Below are positions 17,123-25,932 of a stretch of 64,000 nt of DNA, piece after piece (the stretch's first letter is position 1; each line of letters begins with the position of its first letter). The translations under genes were made by a program, and so were the position numbers. The notes below the pieces were generated by a model. That model had not been told where the DNA came from. It saw only the letters and a program-made list of their open reading frames with translations, and ran no database searches. The stretch is from NCBI GenBank assembly GCA_944386225.1, contig CALXAH010000006.1, forward strand, positions 82,256-146,255, given 5' to 3'. The stretch comes from an uncultured Gemmiger sp. GTDB taxonomy: Bacteria > Bacillota > Clostridia > Oscillospirales > Ruminococcaceae.

Positions 17123-17577
17123 ACATCGACGAATTGCTGGACATGATGGAGGAAACCCTGGAAGAAGGGGCGGGCCTGCCTTTCAGCGGCGGCAAGCGTG
17201 CCGTGGATGTGGAAAAGGTGCGGGATCTGATCGACGAAGTGCGCCTGAACCTGCCCAACGAGATCCGTCAGGCCAAGGCCATCGTGCAGGATCGGGGCGA
17301 GATCATCGCCAGTGCCAAGCGGGAGAGCGAAGCCATCATCAAAAAGGCGGAGGAGCGTGCCCGCATCCTGGTGGGCGAGCAGGAGGTTGTGCGCGCGGCC
17401 CAGCAGCGGGCGGCGGAGATCATCTCCACGGCCCAGGGCCAGGCCCGGGAGATGCGCCAGACCGTCACCGAGTACTGCGATAATATGCTGCGTGCCAGTG
17501 AGGAACAGCTGGCCCGCAGTGCGGCTGAGGTGAAAAATGTGCGCACCAACCTGCGCCAGGCCGCCAAGAACGGCTGA
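17119..17577 (+). CDS. Coiled-coil protein resembling ATP synthase subunit B/H stalks
   Basis: 152 residues, soluble, no membrane segment. From about residue 30 onward it is one long charged helix rich in Ala, Glu, Gln and Arg (EIRQAKAIVQDRGEII..., AQQRAAEIISTAQGQAREM), the pattern of F0-B or V-type H stalk proteins and of DivIVA-like scaffolds. Conserved placement after rsmD in Clostridia is known, but the function is not. Starts inside the rsmD stop (ATGA), so it is co-translated. Confidence 0.75.
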   Translation: MNIDELLDMMEETLEEGAGLPFSGGKRAVDVEKVRDLIDEVRLNLPNEIRQAKAIVQDRGEIIASAKRESEAIIKKAEERARILVGEQEVVRAAQQRAAEIISTAQGQAREMRQTVTEYCDNMLRASEEQLARSAAEVKNVRTNLRQAAKNG

Positions 17578-17592
17578 TTGAACCGAGAAAGA

Positions 17593-17625
17593 AACCGGGA
17601 TGCCGCGTGCGGCATCCCGGTTTTT
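17593..17625 (+). terminator. Terminator of the uvrC-rsmD operon
   Basis: Perfect 12-bp stem 17595-17606 / 17609-17620, then TTTTT. Very short loop (GT), so the top pairs probably open. Confidence 0.85.
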
Positions 17626-17737
17626 GCGTCGTCGGCCATTTGGTTTCACCACTTTGCCCCACTTTTGTAACCGATCTTTCACACCGGAGGACAAATACGC
17701 CAAAAATGGCGAGATTCTGCCATAAATAGACAATCGG

Positions 17738-17775
17738 GGCCCGGCCTTTTTTGCGCCGGGCCTATTGCTTTTTAG
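17738..17775 (+). terminator. Second terminator-like hairpin ahead of mraZ
   Basis: 8-bp stem 17738-17745 / 17755-17762 followed by TATTGCTTTTT. The T-run overlaps the -35 box of the mraZ promoter. Confidence 0.5.
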
Positions 17776-17793
17776 GGGGCTATTCAGTATAAT
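17765..17793 (+). promoter_or_regulatory. Promoter of the dcw cluster
   Basis: TTGCTT (17765-17770), 17-base spacer, TATAAT (17788-17793). Start of transcription would fall just before the GTGGG repeats. Confidence 0.75.
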
Positions 17794-17804
17794 AAACCAT
17801 ATAA

Positions 17805-17829
17805 GTGGGTAAAAGTGGGTAGAAGTGGG
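17805..17829 (+). promoter_or_regulatory. MraZ operator (three GTGGG repeats)
   Basis: GTGGG at 17805-17809, 17815-17819 and 17825-17829, exactly one helical turn apart. MraZ is known to bind such TGGGN repeats upstream of its own gene, so the cluster should be under MraZ autocontrol. Confidence 0.85.
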
Positions 17830-17885
17830 TTAAAATCCAGGAAATCCCCTTTACCAAGCCGCGAAGAGAAAGGAGGCGGGCCGCG

Positions 17886-18311
17886 ATGCTGGTGGGCGAG
17901 TACAACTACGCCATCGACGCGAAGGGCCGCCTGAATTTCCCCGCCCGTTTCCGGGAGGAAATGGGGGAGCGGTTTGTGGTCACCCGCTGGCTGGACGGCT
18001 GCCTTGTGGCTTTTTCCCAAAGCGAGTTTGAGCAGCTGGCCGCCACCTTTGCCGCCAAGGGCATGACCAAAAGCCGCGATATCCAGCGGTTTTTGTTCTC
18101 CGCCGCCGAGGAGGTCACGCCGGACAAGCAGGGCCGTATCCTGCTGCCGCCGGTGTTGCGCCGCCACGCCGGGCTGGAAAAGGAGGTCACCATCATCGGC
18201 AACCGCAACCATGCCGAGATCTGGGATACCCGTTCCTGGCGTGCCTACAACGAACAGATCACCATGGATACCCAGAAGCTGGCGGCCACCATGGAGGAAC
18301 TGGATATCTGA
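17886..18311 (+). CDS. mraZ: Transcriptional regulator MraZ
   Basis: 141 residues, two SpoVT-AbrB half-domains (GEYNYAIDAKGRLNFPARFR near the start; PDKQGRILLPPVLRRHAGL about 80-98). Forms ring-shaped oligomers that bind the repeats 60-80 bases upstream and control the division and wall cluster. First gene of the dcw string. ATG after AAAGGAGGCGGGCCGCG. Confidence 0.95.
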   Translation: MLVGEYNYAIDAKGRLNFPARFREEMGERFVVTRWLDGCLVAFSQSEFEQLAATFAAKGMTKSRDIQRFLFSAAEEVTPDKQGRILLPPVLRRHAGLEKEVTIIGNRNHAEIWDTRSWRAYNEQITMDTQKLAATMEELDI

Positions 18312-18341
18312 TCATTCTGAGCCGAAAGGGGACAAGCCATC

Positions 18342-19265
18342 GTGGAATTCAGCCATCAGCCCGTGCTGCTGCAGGAATGTCTGGACGGGCTTGCCATCAA
18401 ACCGGACGGCATTTATCTGGACGGTACCGCCGGCGGGGCCGGGCACTCCGGCGCGATTGCCCGCCGGCTGACCACCGGCCGCCTCATCAGCCTGGACCAG
18501 GACCCGGACGCCATTGAGGTGGCCACTCAGCGATTGGCGGGTCTGCCCGCTACTGTGGTGCAGTCCAACTTCCGCAATGCCCCCGCCGTGCTGCGGCAGT
18601 TGGGCATTGACGGGCTGGACGGCGCACTGCTGGATCTGGGCGTGTCCAGCCATCAGCTGGACGACGGGGAGCGGGGCTTCTCCTACCGGATGGACGCGCC
18701 GCTGGATATGCGGATGAGCCAGAGTGGCCCCACTGCCGCCGATCTGGTCAACACCGCCAGCCGGGAGGAACTGGCCCGCATCCTGCGGGAGTACGGCGAG
18801 GAACCCTACGCCTGGGCGATTGCCGGGCATATCGTGCGGCTGCGGGAACGCCAGCCCATTCTGACCACTCTGCAGCTGGCGGATACCATTGCTTCGGCAC
18901 TGCCGCCTGCGGTGCGCCGCAAGGACAAAAACCCCAGCCGCCGCTCGTTCCAGGCGCTGCGTATCGCCGTAAACGGCGAGCTGGACGCCTTGAGCGAAGG
19001 GCTGGACGGTATCTTTGAAGCTCTTAACCCCGGCGGACGGTTTGCCATCATCACCTTCCATTCCCTGGAAGACCGGCTGGTCAAAAACCGGTTCCGCCAG
19101 TGGGCTACCGCCTGCACCTGCCCGCCGGAACTGCCGGTCTGCGTCTGCGGCGGCAAGGCGAAAGGGCGGCTTGTCAACCGCAAGCCCATTGAAGCGGCGC
19201 CGCAGGAACTGGAAGAAAACCGCCGCAGCCGCAGCGCCAAGCTGCGGGTCATCGAAAAACTGTAA
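18342..19265 (+). CDS. rsmH: 16S rRNA (cytosine1402-N4)-methyltransferase RsmH
   Basis: 307 residues, GTG start with GAAAGGGG upstream. SAM motif YLDGTAGGAGHSGAI (about 24-38), substrate loop LGVSSHQLD and FSYRMDAPLDMRMS, and the C-terminal IITFHSLEDRLVKNRF. N4-methylates C1402 in the decoding centre. Standard second gene of dcw clusters. Confidence 0.96.
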   Translation: MEFSHQPVLLQECLDGLAIKPDGIYLDGTAGGAGHSGAIARRLTTGRLISLDQDPDAIEVATQRLAGLPATVVQSNFRNAPAVLRQLGIDGLDGALLDLGVSSHQLDDGERGFSYRMDAPLDMRMSQSGPTAADLVNTASREELARILREYGEEPYAWAIAGHIVRLRERQPILTTLQLADTIASALPPAVRRKDKNPSRRSFQALRIAVNGELDALSEGLDGIFEALNPGGRFAIITFHSLEDRLVKNRFRQWATACTCPPELPVCVCGGKAKGRLVNRKPIEAAPQELEENRRSRSAKLRVIEKL

Positions 19266-19300
19266 TCCCTATTTGAGCAACCGGAAAGGAGGGATTTCCT

Positions 19301-19771
19301 GTGCCTCAAACTGCGTATGACCTGTCGGTATTTGAAAATCGCCCCCAGGCCAAAAAACAACAGACTCTGCGGGTAGCCAAAGGCAGCCGCACCGGTATGG
19401 TTTGGGTCGTGCTCCGGCAGGTTCGTGTAGTAGCCGCAGGGGGTATCCTTCTGGCATTGCTGTGCAGCTATCTGTTCAGTCAGGCTCAGGTGTCCGCTCT
19501 GGCTGCTGATATTCAGAAGTATGAAAGTCAGCTGACTGCCGCTCAAAGTGAGTACAGCTATCTCACCAGTCAGATGGATGCCATCACCAACCAGAGCAAC
19601 GTGGATGAGATCGCAGCCAAACTGGGTCTGATGAAGATCGATCCCAGCCAGGTTACCTACATAACCGTGGAACAGGAAAGCCAGATCACCCGCCCGGACA
19701 GCGGTCTGAACAAGTTCGCCCGCCAGATCGGCGAGATGGCCCTGAGCATCCTGAATTATCTCAATCCGTAA
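19301..19771 (+). CDS. ftsL: FtsL-type division protein
   Basis: 156 residues, GTG start after GGAAAGGAGGG. Cytosolic N-terminus, one membrane segment (about 45-65, VVAAGGILLALLCSYLFS), then a coiled coil (LAADIQKYESQLTAAQSEY...). This bitopic layout and position between rsmH and a class B penicillin-binding protein identify FtsL, which with DivIC and FtsQ/DivIB forms the complex that activates FtsW-PBP2. Sequence is poorly conserved, so the call leans on topology and context. Confidence 0.82.
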   Translation: MPQTAYDLSVFENRPQAKKQQTLRVAKGSRTGMVWVVLRQVRVVAAGGILLALLCSYLFSQAQVSALAADIQKYESQLTAAQSEYSYLTSQMDAITNQSNVDEIAAKLGLMKIDPSQVTYITVEQESQITRPDSGLNKFARQIGEMALSILNYLNP

Positions 19772-19783
19772 TCAAACCGGGAC

Positions 19784-19818
19784 CGGACAAGCGTGCTTCG
19801 GCACGCTTGTTGTCCTTT
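19784..19818 (+). terminator. Hairpin between ftsL and the PBP gene
   Basis: Perfect 10-bp stem 19787-19796 / 19801-19810 with a stable TTCG loop, then TGTCCTTTTC. The weak T-tract suggests partial termination or RNA stabilisation rather than a full stop. Confidence 0.5.
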
Positions 19819-19879
19819 TCGCCGCCCGGCGCGGTGTTTCCTACTCGGCCTCTGGCCGGAAAGGATGGTACTTTCACCT

Positions 19880-22135
19880 ATGGCACCTCCCCGCAAAAAT
19901 ATGCCTTCCGCTTCGCCTGAACCCCAGCCCGGTGTGCCCCGCATGCTGTCGCGGCGCACCGCTGTCCTGCTGGGGCTGTTTATTGTACTGGGATTCGGGC
20001 TTCTGATCGGGCGCTTGTACTGGCTGCAGATCACCATGGGGGACGAATACCAGGCCGAGGCAGCGGCCCAGCAGACCCTGGACGCTACCCTGCCTGCCCA
20101 ACGCGGCAACATCTACGATGCCACGGGCAATGTGCTGGCCCGCAGTGTTACCGTCTGGGACATTACCGCCGACCCCACCGTCTGTGATCCCGAGGGAATT
20201 GCCGAGGCCAGCGAAAGCCTGGCCGAAATTCTGGGCCTGGACGCGGATGAGGTATATGAAAAATTGTCGGATACTTCCACCCGCTACAAGGTACTGGCCA
20301 AGAGTGTGGATAAGCCTACCGCCGACGCGGTCAAGGAGTACGTAAACAACTTTGACAAGGATCTGGCGGTGATTACCACCCAGACCAGTGTGCGTCAGTA
20401 TCCCTGCGGTGCGTTCCTGGCTAGCGTGCTGGGCTTCTGCAACGCAGACGGTGACGGCTTCTACGGTCTGGAAAAATACTACGACGAGACCCTGGCCGGG
20501 GTGGATGGACGCACCGTTACCGTGCGCAACCGCTGGGGCTATGAGGTGGACAACGATCAGGCTACGACCTACCCGGCAGAGGACGGAAAAAGTCTGGTTC
20601 TCACGGTGGATATCAACATCCAGTCCATTCTGGAGCGTTACCTGAGCGAAGCCATTGATACCTACGACGTGCAGGAACGCGGCGTGGCCATTGCCATGGA
20701 TGTGAACACCGGTGCGGTGCTGGGCATGGCCAGCAAGCCGGATTTTGATCCCAACGATCCCTACACCATCTATGACGAGGACCTGGCCGCCACGCTGGAT
20801 GGCCTGAGCGGCGAGGAGTTTACCACAGCCCAGGGCGCCGCCCGGGAACGGCAGTGGAAAAACAAGGCTATTACCGAGCTGTATGAGCCGGGTTCGGTGT
20901 TCAAGCTGGTCACAGCGGCGGCCGCGCTGGACGCGGGGGTCATCATTCCGAATTCCAGCTTCAACTGCCCGGGCAGCTACACCGTGGCAGATACCACCTA
21001 TACCTGCTTCAACCATAAAGCGCATGGGATACAAACGGTGGGGCAGGCGGTGAACAACAGCTGCAACATTGCGTTTATCCAGATCGCGCAGCGTTTGGGT
21101 TCTGAGGAATTCTACGAATACTACAACGGTTTCGGCTTCCGGGAAAAAACCGGAATTGACCTGCCCGGCGAGGAAAGCGGCATTTCCCACACCCTCTCCA
21201 GCCTGGGCCCGGTGCAGCTGGCCAGCAGCAGCTTCGGCCAGACCCATAAGGTCACCCCCATCCAGATGATCACAGCGGTGTGCGCGGTGGTCAACGGCGG
21301 GTATCTGGTACAGCCCCACATTGTATCCAGCATTCTGGACAGCAACGGGAATCTGGTGGAGGAGATCGATCCCGAACCCAAGCGGCAGGTGGTGAGCGAG
21401 GCGGTCAGCAGCCAGGTGGTCAGCATGATGGAGGGCGTTGTGGATGGCGGCAGCGGCCGCAACGCCTATGTGGCGGGCTACCGCATCGGCGGCAAATCCG
21501 GCACCAGTGAGAAACTGGATGTGGACGCAAACGAGGATGGGAGTTATAATGTAAGTTACAGCTTTGTGGGCGTTATGCCGGTGGACGATCCCCAGATCGC
21601 CGTGCTGGTCATGCTGGACGATGTACGCAGCGACACCTTTGAAACCAGCGGTACCATCAGCGCCCCGCTGGTGGGCAATATGCTCAGCGAGATTGCCCCC
21701 TACATGGGCTTTGAAAAGGATACTTCCAACCTGTCCTCCACCGTTACGGTGCCGAATCTGGTGCTGGGCAACTCTTCCAGCGAGTGGATCCTGGCTCAGT
21801 CCACCCTGAACAGCAAGGGCCTGGGTCATGAGCTGGTGGACGGCATCGGTCAGGTGATCCATCAGTCGCCCGCCGCCGGTACCAAGGTACCGCTGGGCTC
21901 CACCGTTTACCTGTATACCCAGAGTACCGAGGACAAAACCGCCGCGGTACCGGATGTGGTGGGCCGCCAGGGCGAGTTTGCCTCCCAGATGCTGAAAGCT
22001 GCCGGGTTCAACGTGTCGGTTTCCGGCCCGGAGAACGGGCTGGTCACCGCCCAGAGCGTGGAAAAGGACACCCAGCAACCACTGGGTACGGTGATTACCA
22101 TTACAACCACCGATTCCGGCACGGGAGAGGAATAA
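19880..22135 (+). CDS. Class B penicillin-binding protein with two PASTA domains (PBP2/SpoVD type)
   Basis: 751 residues if started at ATG 19880 (MAPPRKNM); AAAGGATGG lies about 12 bases upstream, so ATG 19865 cannot be excluded. One membrane segment (about 25-45), PBP dimerisation domain (about 60-240), and a transpeptidase domain with SVFK (EPGSVFKL), SCN (NNSCN) and KSGT (GGKSGT) active-site motifs. Two PASTA repeats close the protein (TVPNLVLGN..., AVPDVVGRQ...). Cross-links septal or spore peptidoglycan with its SEDS partner FtsW encoded downstream. PASTA domains place it with SpoVD/PBP2x-like enzymes. Confidence 0.93.
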   Translation: MAPPRKNMPSASPEPQPGVPRMLSRRTAVLLGLFIVLGFGLLIGRLYWLQITMGDEYQAEAAAQQTLDATLPAQRGNIYDATGNVLARSVTVWDITADPTVCDPEGIAEASESLAEILGLDADEVYEKLSDTSTRYKVLAKSVDKPTADAVKEYVNNFDKDLAVITTQTSVRQYPCGAFLASVLGFCNADGDGFYGLEKYYDETLAGVDGRTVTVRNRWGYEVDNDQATTYPAEDGKSLVLTVDINIQSILERYLSEAIDTYDVQERGVAIAMDVNTGAVLGMASKPDFDPNDPYTIYDEDLAATLDGLSGEEFTTAQGAARERQWKNKAITELYEPGSVFKLVTAAAALDAGVIIPNSSFNCPGSYTVADTTYTCFNHKAHGIQTVGQAVNNSCNIAFIQIAQRLGSEEFYEYYNGFGFREKTGIDLPGEESGISHTLSSLGPVQLASSSFGQTHKVTPIQMITAVCAVVNGGYLVQPHIVSSILDSNGNLVEEIDPEPKRQVVSEAVSSQVVSMMEGVVDGGSGRNAYVAGYRIGGKSGTSEKLDVDANEDGSYNVSYSFVGVMPVDDPQIAVLVMLDDVRSDTFETSGTISAPLVGNMLSEIAPYMGFEKDTSNLSSTVTVPNLVLGNSSSEWILAQSTLNSKGLGHELVDGIGQVIHQSPAAGTKVPLGSTVYLYTQSTEDKTAAVPDVVGRQGEFASQMLKAAGFNVSVSGPENGLVTAQSVEKDTQQPLGTVITITTTDSGTGEE

Positions 22136-22198
22136 TCCGGCTGTTTACGCGCTACACATACTACCGGGACGGTTTGTCCCGAACAAGGAGGGAATTGT

Positions 22199-23569
22199 AT
22201 GCAACCGATTGCAGCCAATCATCTGCTGGCGGGGGTAGGCCTGGCCGACGGAAGCCCGGTCACCGCGGTGGTCACCGACAGCCGCAAGGTCGTTCCCGGT
22301 TGTGTGTTTGTGTGTTTCCCCGGCCAGAAGGTGGACGGGCATGACTATGCCGCCGCCGCCATCCGGGATGGCGCGGGCTGGGTGGTGGCCAACCATCCGG
22401 TGCCGGGCGTTCCGCCTGAACGGCTGATCCTCTGCGCCAACAGCCATCACGCCATGGTGCGGATGGCTGCCAACTACCGCACCCTGTTTTCGCCCGTGCT
22501 GATCGGGGTCACCGGCAGCGTGGGCAAAACCACCACCAAGGAATTCTGCTACGCGGTGCTGTCCGCCTTCGGTACGGCACTGAAAACCGAGGGCAACCAG
22601 AACAACGAGATCGGCCTGCCCAATACCCTGTTCCGTCTGGATGATACCATCCGCTACGGCGTGGTGGAGATGGGAATGAGCAATCTGGGCGAGATCGAGC
22701 GGCTGACCCGCGCCGCCCGCCCCTCCGCCGGCATCATCACCTGCATCGGCGTATCCCATCTGGAGAGTTTGGGCAGCCGGGAGAATATCCTGAAAGCGAA
22801 GATGGAGATCTGCGCCGGCCTGCCGGACGGTGCGCCGCTGGTACTCAACCGGGACGATGACCTGCTGCCCGGCGCGCAGGTGCCCAGCCGGCTGCGCCCG
22901 GTTTGGTTCAGCGCCGCGGGAGATCCATCCGCTGATGTGCGCGCGCTGGATCTGCGGGATGAGGAGGACGGCCAGGCCTTCACCATCGAGGACCGCACGC
23001 TTGGCCGGTTCGAGGCCCGTATTCCGGTGATCGGGCGGCACAACGTGGCCGACGCGCTGGCCGCCTGGACCGCCGCTACCCGTCTGGGCCTGGATCCGGC
23101 CCGGGCCGCGGCTGCCCTGGCGGATTATCAGGCCACCGGCATGCGCCAGCATATCGTACACTGCGGCGGCGTTACGGTGGTGGAGGACTGCTACAACGCC
23201 AGCCCGGACAGTATGAAAGCCTCGCTGACCATGTTTGGCCAGATGCCCCTGGCCCGCCGGGCGGCGCTGCTGGGCGATATGCTGGAGCTGGGCGCGGTGA
23301 GCGAGGAAGCCCATACCCAGGCCGGCCGTTGGGCCGCGGAAAACGGGGTAAACTATCTGGTAGCCTACGGGCCGCAGAGTGCCCTGACCGCCCGGGCCGC
23401 CGCCGAAGCCGGGGTGGAGACGGTGCACTGCACCGACCCGGAGGAAGCTGCCGCCCGTCTGGCCGCCTGGCTTCGTCCCGGTGACGGGCTGCTGGCAAAG
23501 GCCAGCCGCGGCATGGCGCTGGAAACAATCTTGCAGCGGGTTTACCAGATGCAGAAAAAAGGAGAATGA
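22199..23569 (+). CDS. murF: UDP-MurNAc-tripeptide D-Ala-D-Ala ligase MurF
   Basis: 456 residues. N-terminal Mur ligase domain, central ATP-binding domain with GVTGSVGKTTTKEF (about 101-114), and the C-terminal domain with the VEDCYNASPDSMKASL motif. Adds D-Ala-D-Ala to the UDP-MurNAc tripeptide in the cytosol. AAGGAGG seven bases before the ATG. The sister ligases murC, murD and murE are not in this cluster. Confidence 0.96.
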   Translation: MQPIAANHLLAGVGLADGSPVTAVVTDSRKVVPGCVFVCFPGQKVDGHDYAAAAIRDGAGWVVANHPVPGVPPERLILCANSHHAMVRMAANYRTLFSPVLIGVTGSVGKTTTKEFCYAVLSAFGTALKTEGNQNNEIGLPNTLFRLDDTIRYGVVEMGMSNLGEIERLTRAARPSAGIITCIGVSHLESLGSRENILKAKMEICAGLPDGAPLVLNRDDDLLPGAQVPSRLRPVWFSAAGDPSADVRALDLRDEEDGQAFTIEDRTLGRFEARIPVIGRHNVADALAAWTAATRLGLDPARAAAALADYQATGMRQHIVHCGGVTVVEDCYNASPDSMKASLTMFGQMPLARRAALLGDMLELGAVSEEAHTQAGRWAAENGVNYLVAYGPQSALTARAAAEAGVETVHCTDPEEAAARLAAWLRPGDGLLAKASRGMALETILQRVYQMQKKGE

Positions 23570-23574
23570 TTTCC

Positions 23575-24579
23575 ATGACAACCATTTCCCTGATCGTAGC
23601 CGTGGTGAGCGCGGCGCTGATCTCGGCCACGTCCGGATGCTTTATCGTGCCCATGCTGCGCAGGCTGCATCTGGGCCAGACCATTAAAGAGATCGGCCCA
23701 ACCTGGCACAAGAAAAAACAGGGTACCCCCATTATGGGCGGGCTGTGCTTCATCCTGGGCAGTACGCTGGGGCTTTGCTTTGCGCTGCTTACCCTGTTTT
23801 TGCGGGCGCCGGGCCTGTTTACCCCCGGCAGCCTGACCGGGGTGCTGCAGGTGCTGTTCAGTGCCTTTGCGTTCGGGCTGGTCGGTTTTGCGGATGACTT
23901 TTCCAAGGTGGTGCACCATCGCAATCTGGGCCTGCGCGCATGGCAGAAGATGGCCATTCAGGTGGTTATTGCCGCCATGTTCATGGCGTCCCTGGCCCAC
24001 AGCGGCAACCTGACCACCCTGGTGGCTCTGCCGGTGTTCGGCACGGTAGATCTGGGGCTGGCCTTTTACCCGATCGCGTTTCTGGGGATCATCTTCATGG
24101 TCAACGCGGTCAACCTGACCGACGGCATCGACGGCCTGGCCAGCAGCGTGACCTTTGTGGTCATGGTAGGGTATCTGCTCATCACCGGCCTGCTGGGCAT
24201 GTTTGAACTGTCCCTGTACGCGGCGTCGTTGGGCGGCGCTTTGGCCGGATTCCTGGTCTGGAACTTCTACCCGGCCAAGACCTTCATGGGCGATACCGGC
24301 AGCATGTTCCTGGGCGGCGCGGTCACGGCCATGGCCTTCTGCATGGGCCGGCCGGAACTGCTGGTTTTCATGGGCTTTGTCTATATCTGCGAGGCGGGCA
24401 GCGTGGTCATTCAGGTAACCTGTTTCAAGCTGACCCACGGTAAGCGTATCTTTAAAATGACCCCTATCCACCATTCTTTTGAACTTTCCGGCTGGAGCGA
24501 GGTGCGCATTGTGGCCACCTTCAGCTTTGTGGCCGCCAGCGCAATCCTGCTGGGTGTGGTGTTTTTGTATCTGAGCTGA
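23575..24579 (+). CDS. mraY: Phospho-MurNAc-pentapeptide transferase MraY
   Basis: 334 residues, about ten membrane segments. Makes lipid I from UDP-MurNAc-pentapeptide and undecaprenyl phosphate. Motifs: VGFADDFSK (Asp pair), NAVNLTDGIDGLA, MGDTGSMFLGG, and the histidine loop MTPIHHSFELSGWSE. Start at 23575 chosen because AAAGGAG is ten bases upstream; the ATG at 23566 would be only one or two bases from it. Confidence 0.96.
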   Translation: MTTISLIVAVVSAALISATSGCFIVPMLRRLHLGQTIKEIGPTWHKKKQGTPIMGGLCFILGSTLGLCFALLTLFLRAPGLFTPGSLTGVLQVLFSAFAFGLVGFADDFSKVVHHRNLGLRAWQKMAIQVVIAAMFMASLAHSGNLTTLVALPVFGTVDLGLAFYPIAFLGIIFMVNAVNLTDGIDGLASSVTFVVMVGYLLITGLLGMFELSLYAASLGGALAGFLVWNFYPAKTFMGDTGSMFLGGAVTAMAFCMGRPELLVFMGFVYICEAGSVVIQVTCFKLTHGKRIFKMTPIHHSFELSGWSEVRIVATFSFVAASAILLGVVFLYLS

Positions 24580-24617
24580 CAGGCGGCGGCCTGATTTTCT
24601 GAAAAGGAGGTGCGGCC

Positions 24618-25895
24618 GTGGCATCGACGGCACAAAACCGCGGGGTACGGTCTGCCCCCCGCAAACGGAAACGTCTGCGCCGGCCCCGTTTTTTTTACCG
24701 GCACCCCGGCCAGCTATCTCCCTATCTGGTGGTTACGCTGCTGGTGCTGATGGTTTTCGGGCTGATCATGCTGTTCAGCGCCAGCTATGTCACCGCCTAT
24801 TACAAGCACAGCGGCAACAGCTTCTACTACATCGGGCCACAGTTTCTCTATGCCCTGGTGGGGTTGGGGATAGCCTGGTTTGTCTCCATGGTGGACTATC
24901 ACTGGCTGCGCCAATGGACCTGGCCGTTCTATGGCGTGACCCTGTTTTTGCTGGTCGTGGTGCTCATTTTGCCCGACCTGTACGGTTACCACCGGTGGAT
25001 CCGTCTGCCCGGCCTGCCCAACGTGCAGCCCAGCGAGATCGCCAAGTTTGCGGTGATCCTGTACGGCGCTCACCTGCTGGACGCCCATCACCGGCGCATC
25101 CACACCCTGTGGTACGGCATTGTTCTGCCGTTGATCTTCGTGCTGCCCATCCTGGTGCTGCTGAAATTTGAGCCCCACTATTCCGCGATGGTTCTGATGG
25201 TTTGCATCCTGATGACCATGATCGCCGTGGGCGGAGCCAGCCTGCGCTGGCTGTTCCTGGGCGCAGGCTGTGTGGGTGCGGTGGGCGTGATCTTCTTCCT
25301 GGTACAGAAAGGTTACGTGGAGGAACGTCTGGCCGGCTGGCTGGATCCCTTCTCCGATATTCTGGACAGCACCATGCAGACCGCCCAGAGCCTGTATACC
25401 ATCGCTTCCGGCGGATTGTTCGGTGTGGGCATCGGCAACAGCATGCAGAAAAACCTCTGGCTGCCCGAGGCCCAGAACGACTTTATCTTTGCGGTGCTTT
25501 GTGAGGAACTGGGCTTTGTGGGGGCCTGTCTGTGCATCGGCCTGTTCGCGGCGTTTATCATCCAGTGTGCCTGGGTGTCCATGCATGCCCCCGACCGGTA
25601 CGGCGCACTGCTGGGAATCGGCATTACCGCCCAGATCGCCTGGCAGGTGTTCCTGAACATCGCGGTGGTTACCAACACCATTCCCAATACGGGCATCAGT
25701 CTGCCCTTTTTCTCCTCCGGCGGTACCAGTCTGACAATGCTGCTGGCCCAGATGGGGGTGCTGTTCAGTATATGCCGGGCGGGCAACGCCAACCAGGCGC
25801 TGCAGCGTCAGCTGGAAAAGGAACGGCAGGCAGCCGAACGTGCCCAGCGGGAGGCACAGCAAAAAGCCCGCCGTCGGGATTTCTTTGGTTCCTGA
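24618..25895 (+). CDS. ftsW: SEDS glycosyltransferase FtsW/SpoVE
   Basis: 425 residues, GTG start after AAAAGGAGG. Basic N-terminus (RSAPRKRKRLRRPRFF), ten hydrophobic segments, and the SEDS signatures GYHRWIRLPGLPNVQPSEIAKF and LPFFSSGGTS. Polymerises lipid II together with the class B PBP two genes upstream. C-terminal 35 residues are a charged tail (ERQAAERAQREAQQKARR). FtsW versus SpoVE cannot be separated here; synteny favours a division or sporulation septum enzyme. Confidence 0.92.
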   Translation: MASTAQNRGVRSAPRKRKRLRRPRFFYRHPGQLSPYLVVTLLVLMVFGLIMLFSASYVTAYYKHSGNSFYYIGPQFLYALVGLGIAWFVSMVDYHWLRQWTWPFYGVTLFLLVVVLILPDLYGYHRWIRLPGLPNVQPSEIAKFAVILYGAHLLDAHHRRIHTLWYGIVLPLIFVLPILVLLKFEPHYSAMVLMVCILMTMIAVGGASLRWLFLGAGCVGAVGVIFFLVQKGYVEERLAGWLDPFSDILDSTMQTAQSLYTIASGGLFGVGIGNSMQKNLWLPEAQNDFIFAVLCEELGFVGACLCIGLFAAFIIQCAWVSMHAPDRYGALLGIGITAQIAWQVFLNIAVVTNTIPNTGISLPFFSSGGTSLTMLLAQMGVLFSICRAGNANQALQRQLEKERQAAERAQREAQQKARRRDFFGS

Positions 25896-25932
25896 CAGGC
25901 AAGAAAGCAAAAGGGAAAGGAGAGCGCGACCC

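Noticed and set aside
17801-17832. Short tandem repeat, possible CRISPR remnant
   Set aside because: Repeat unit is only 5 bases with 5-base spacing, and it is immediately before mraZ: the known MraZ operator pattern.
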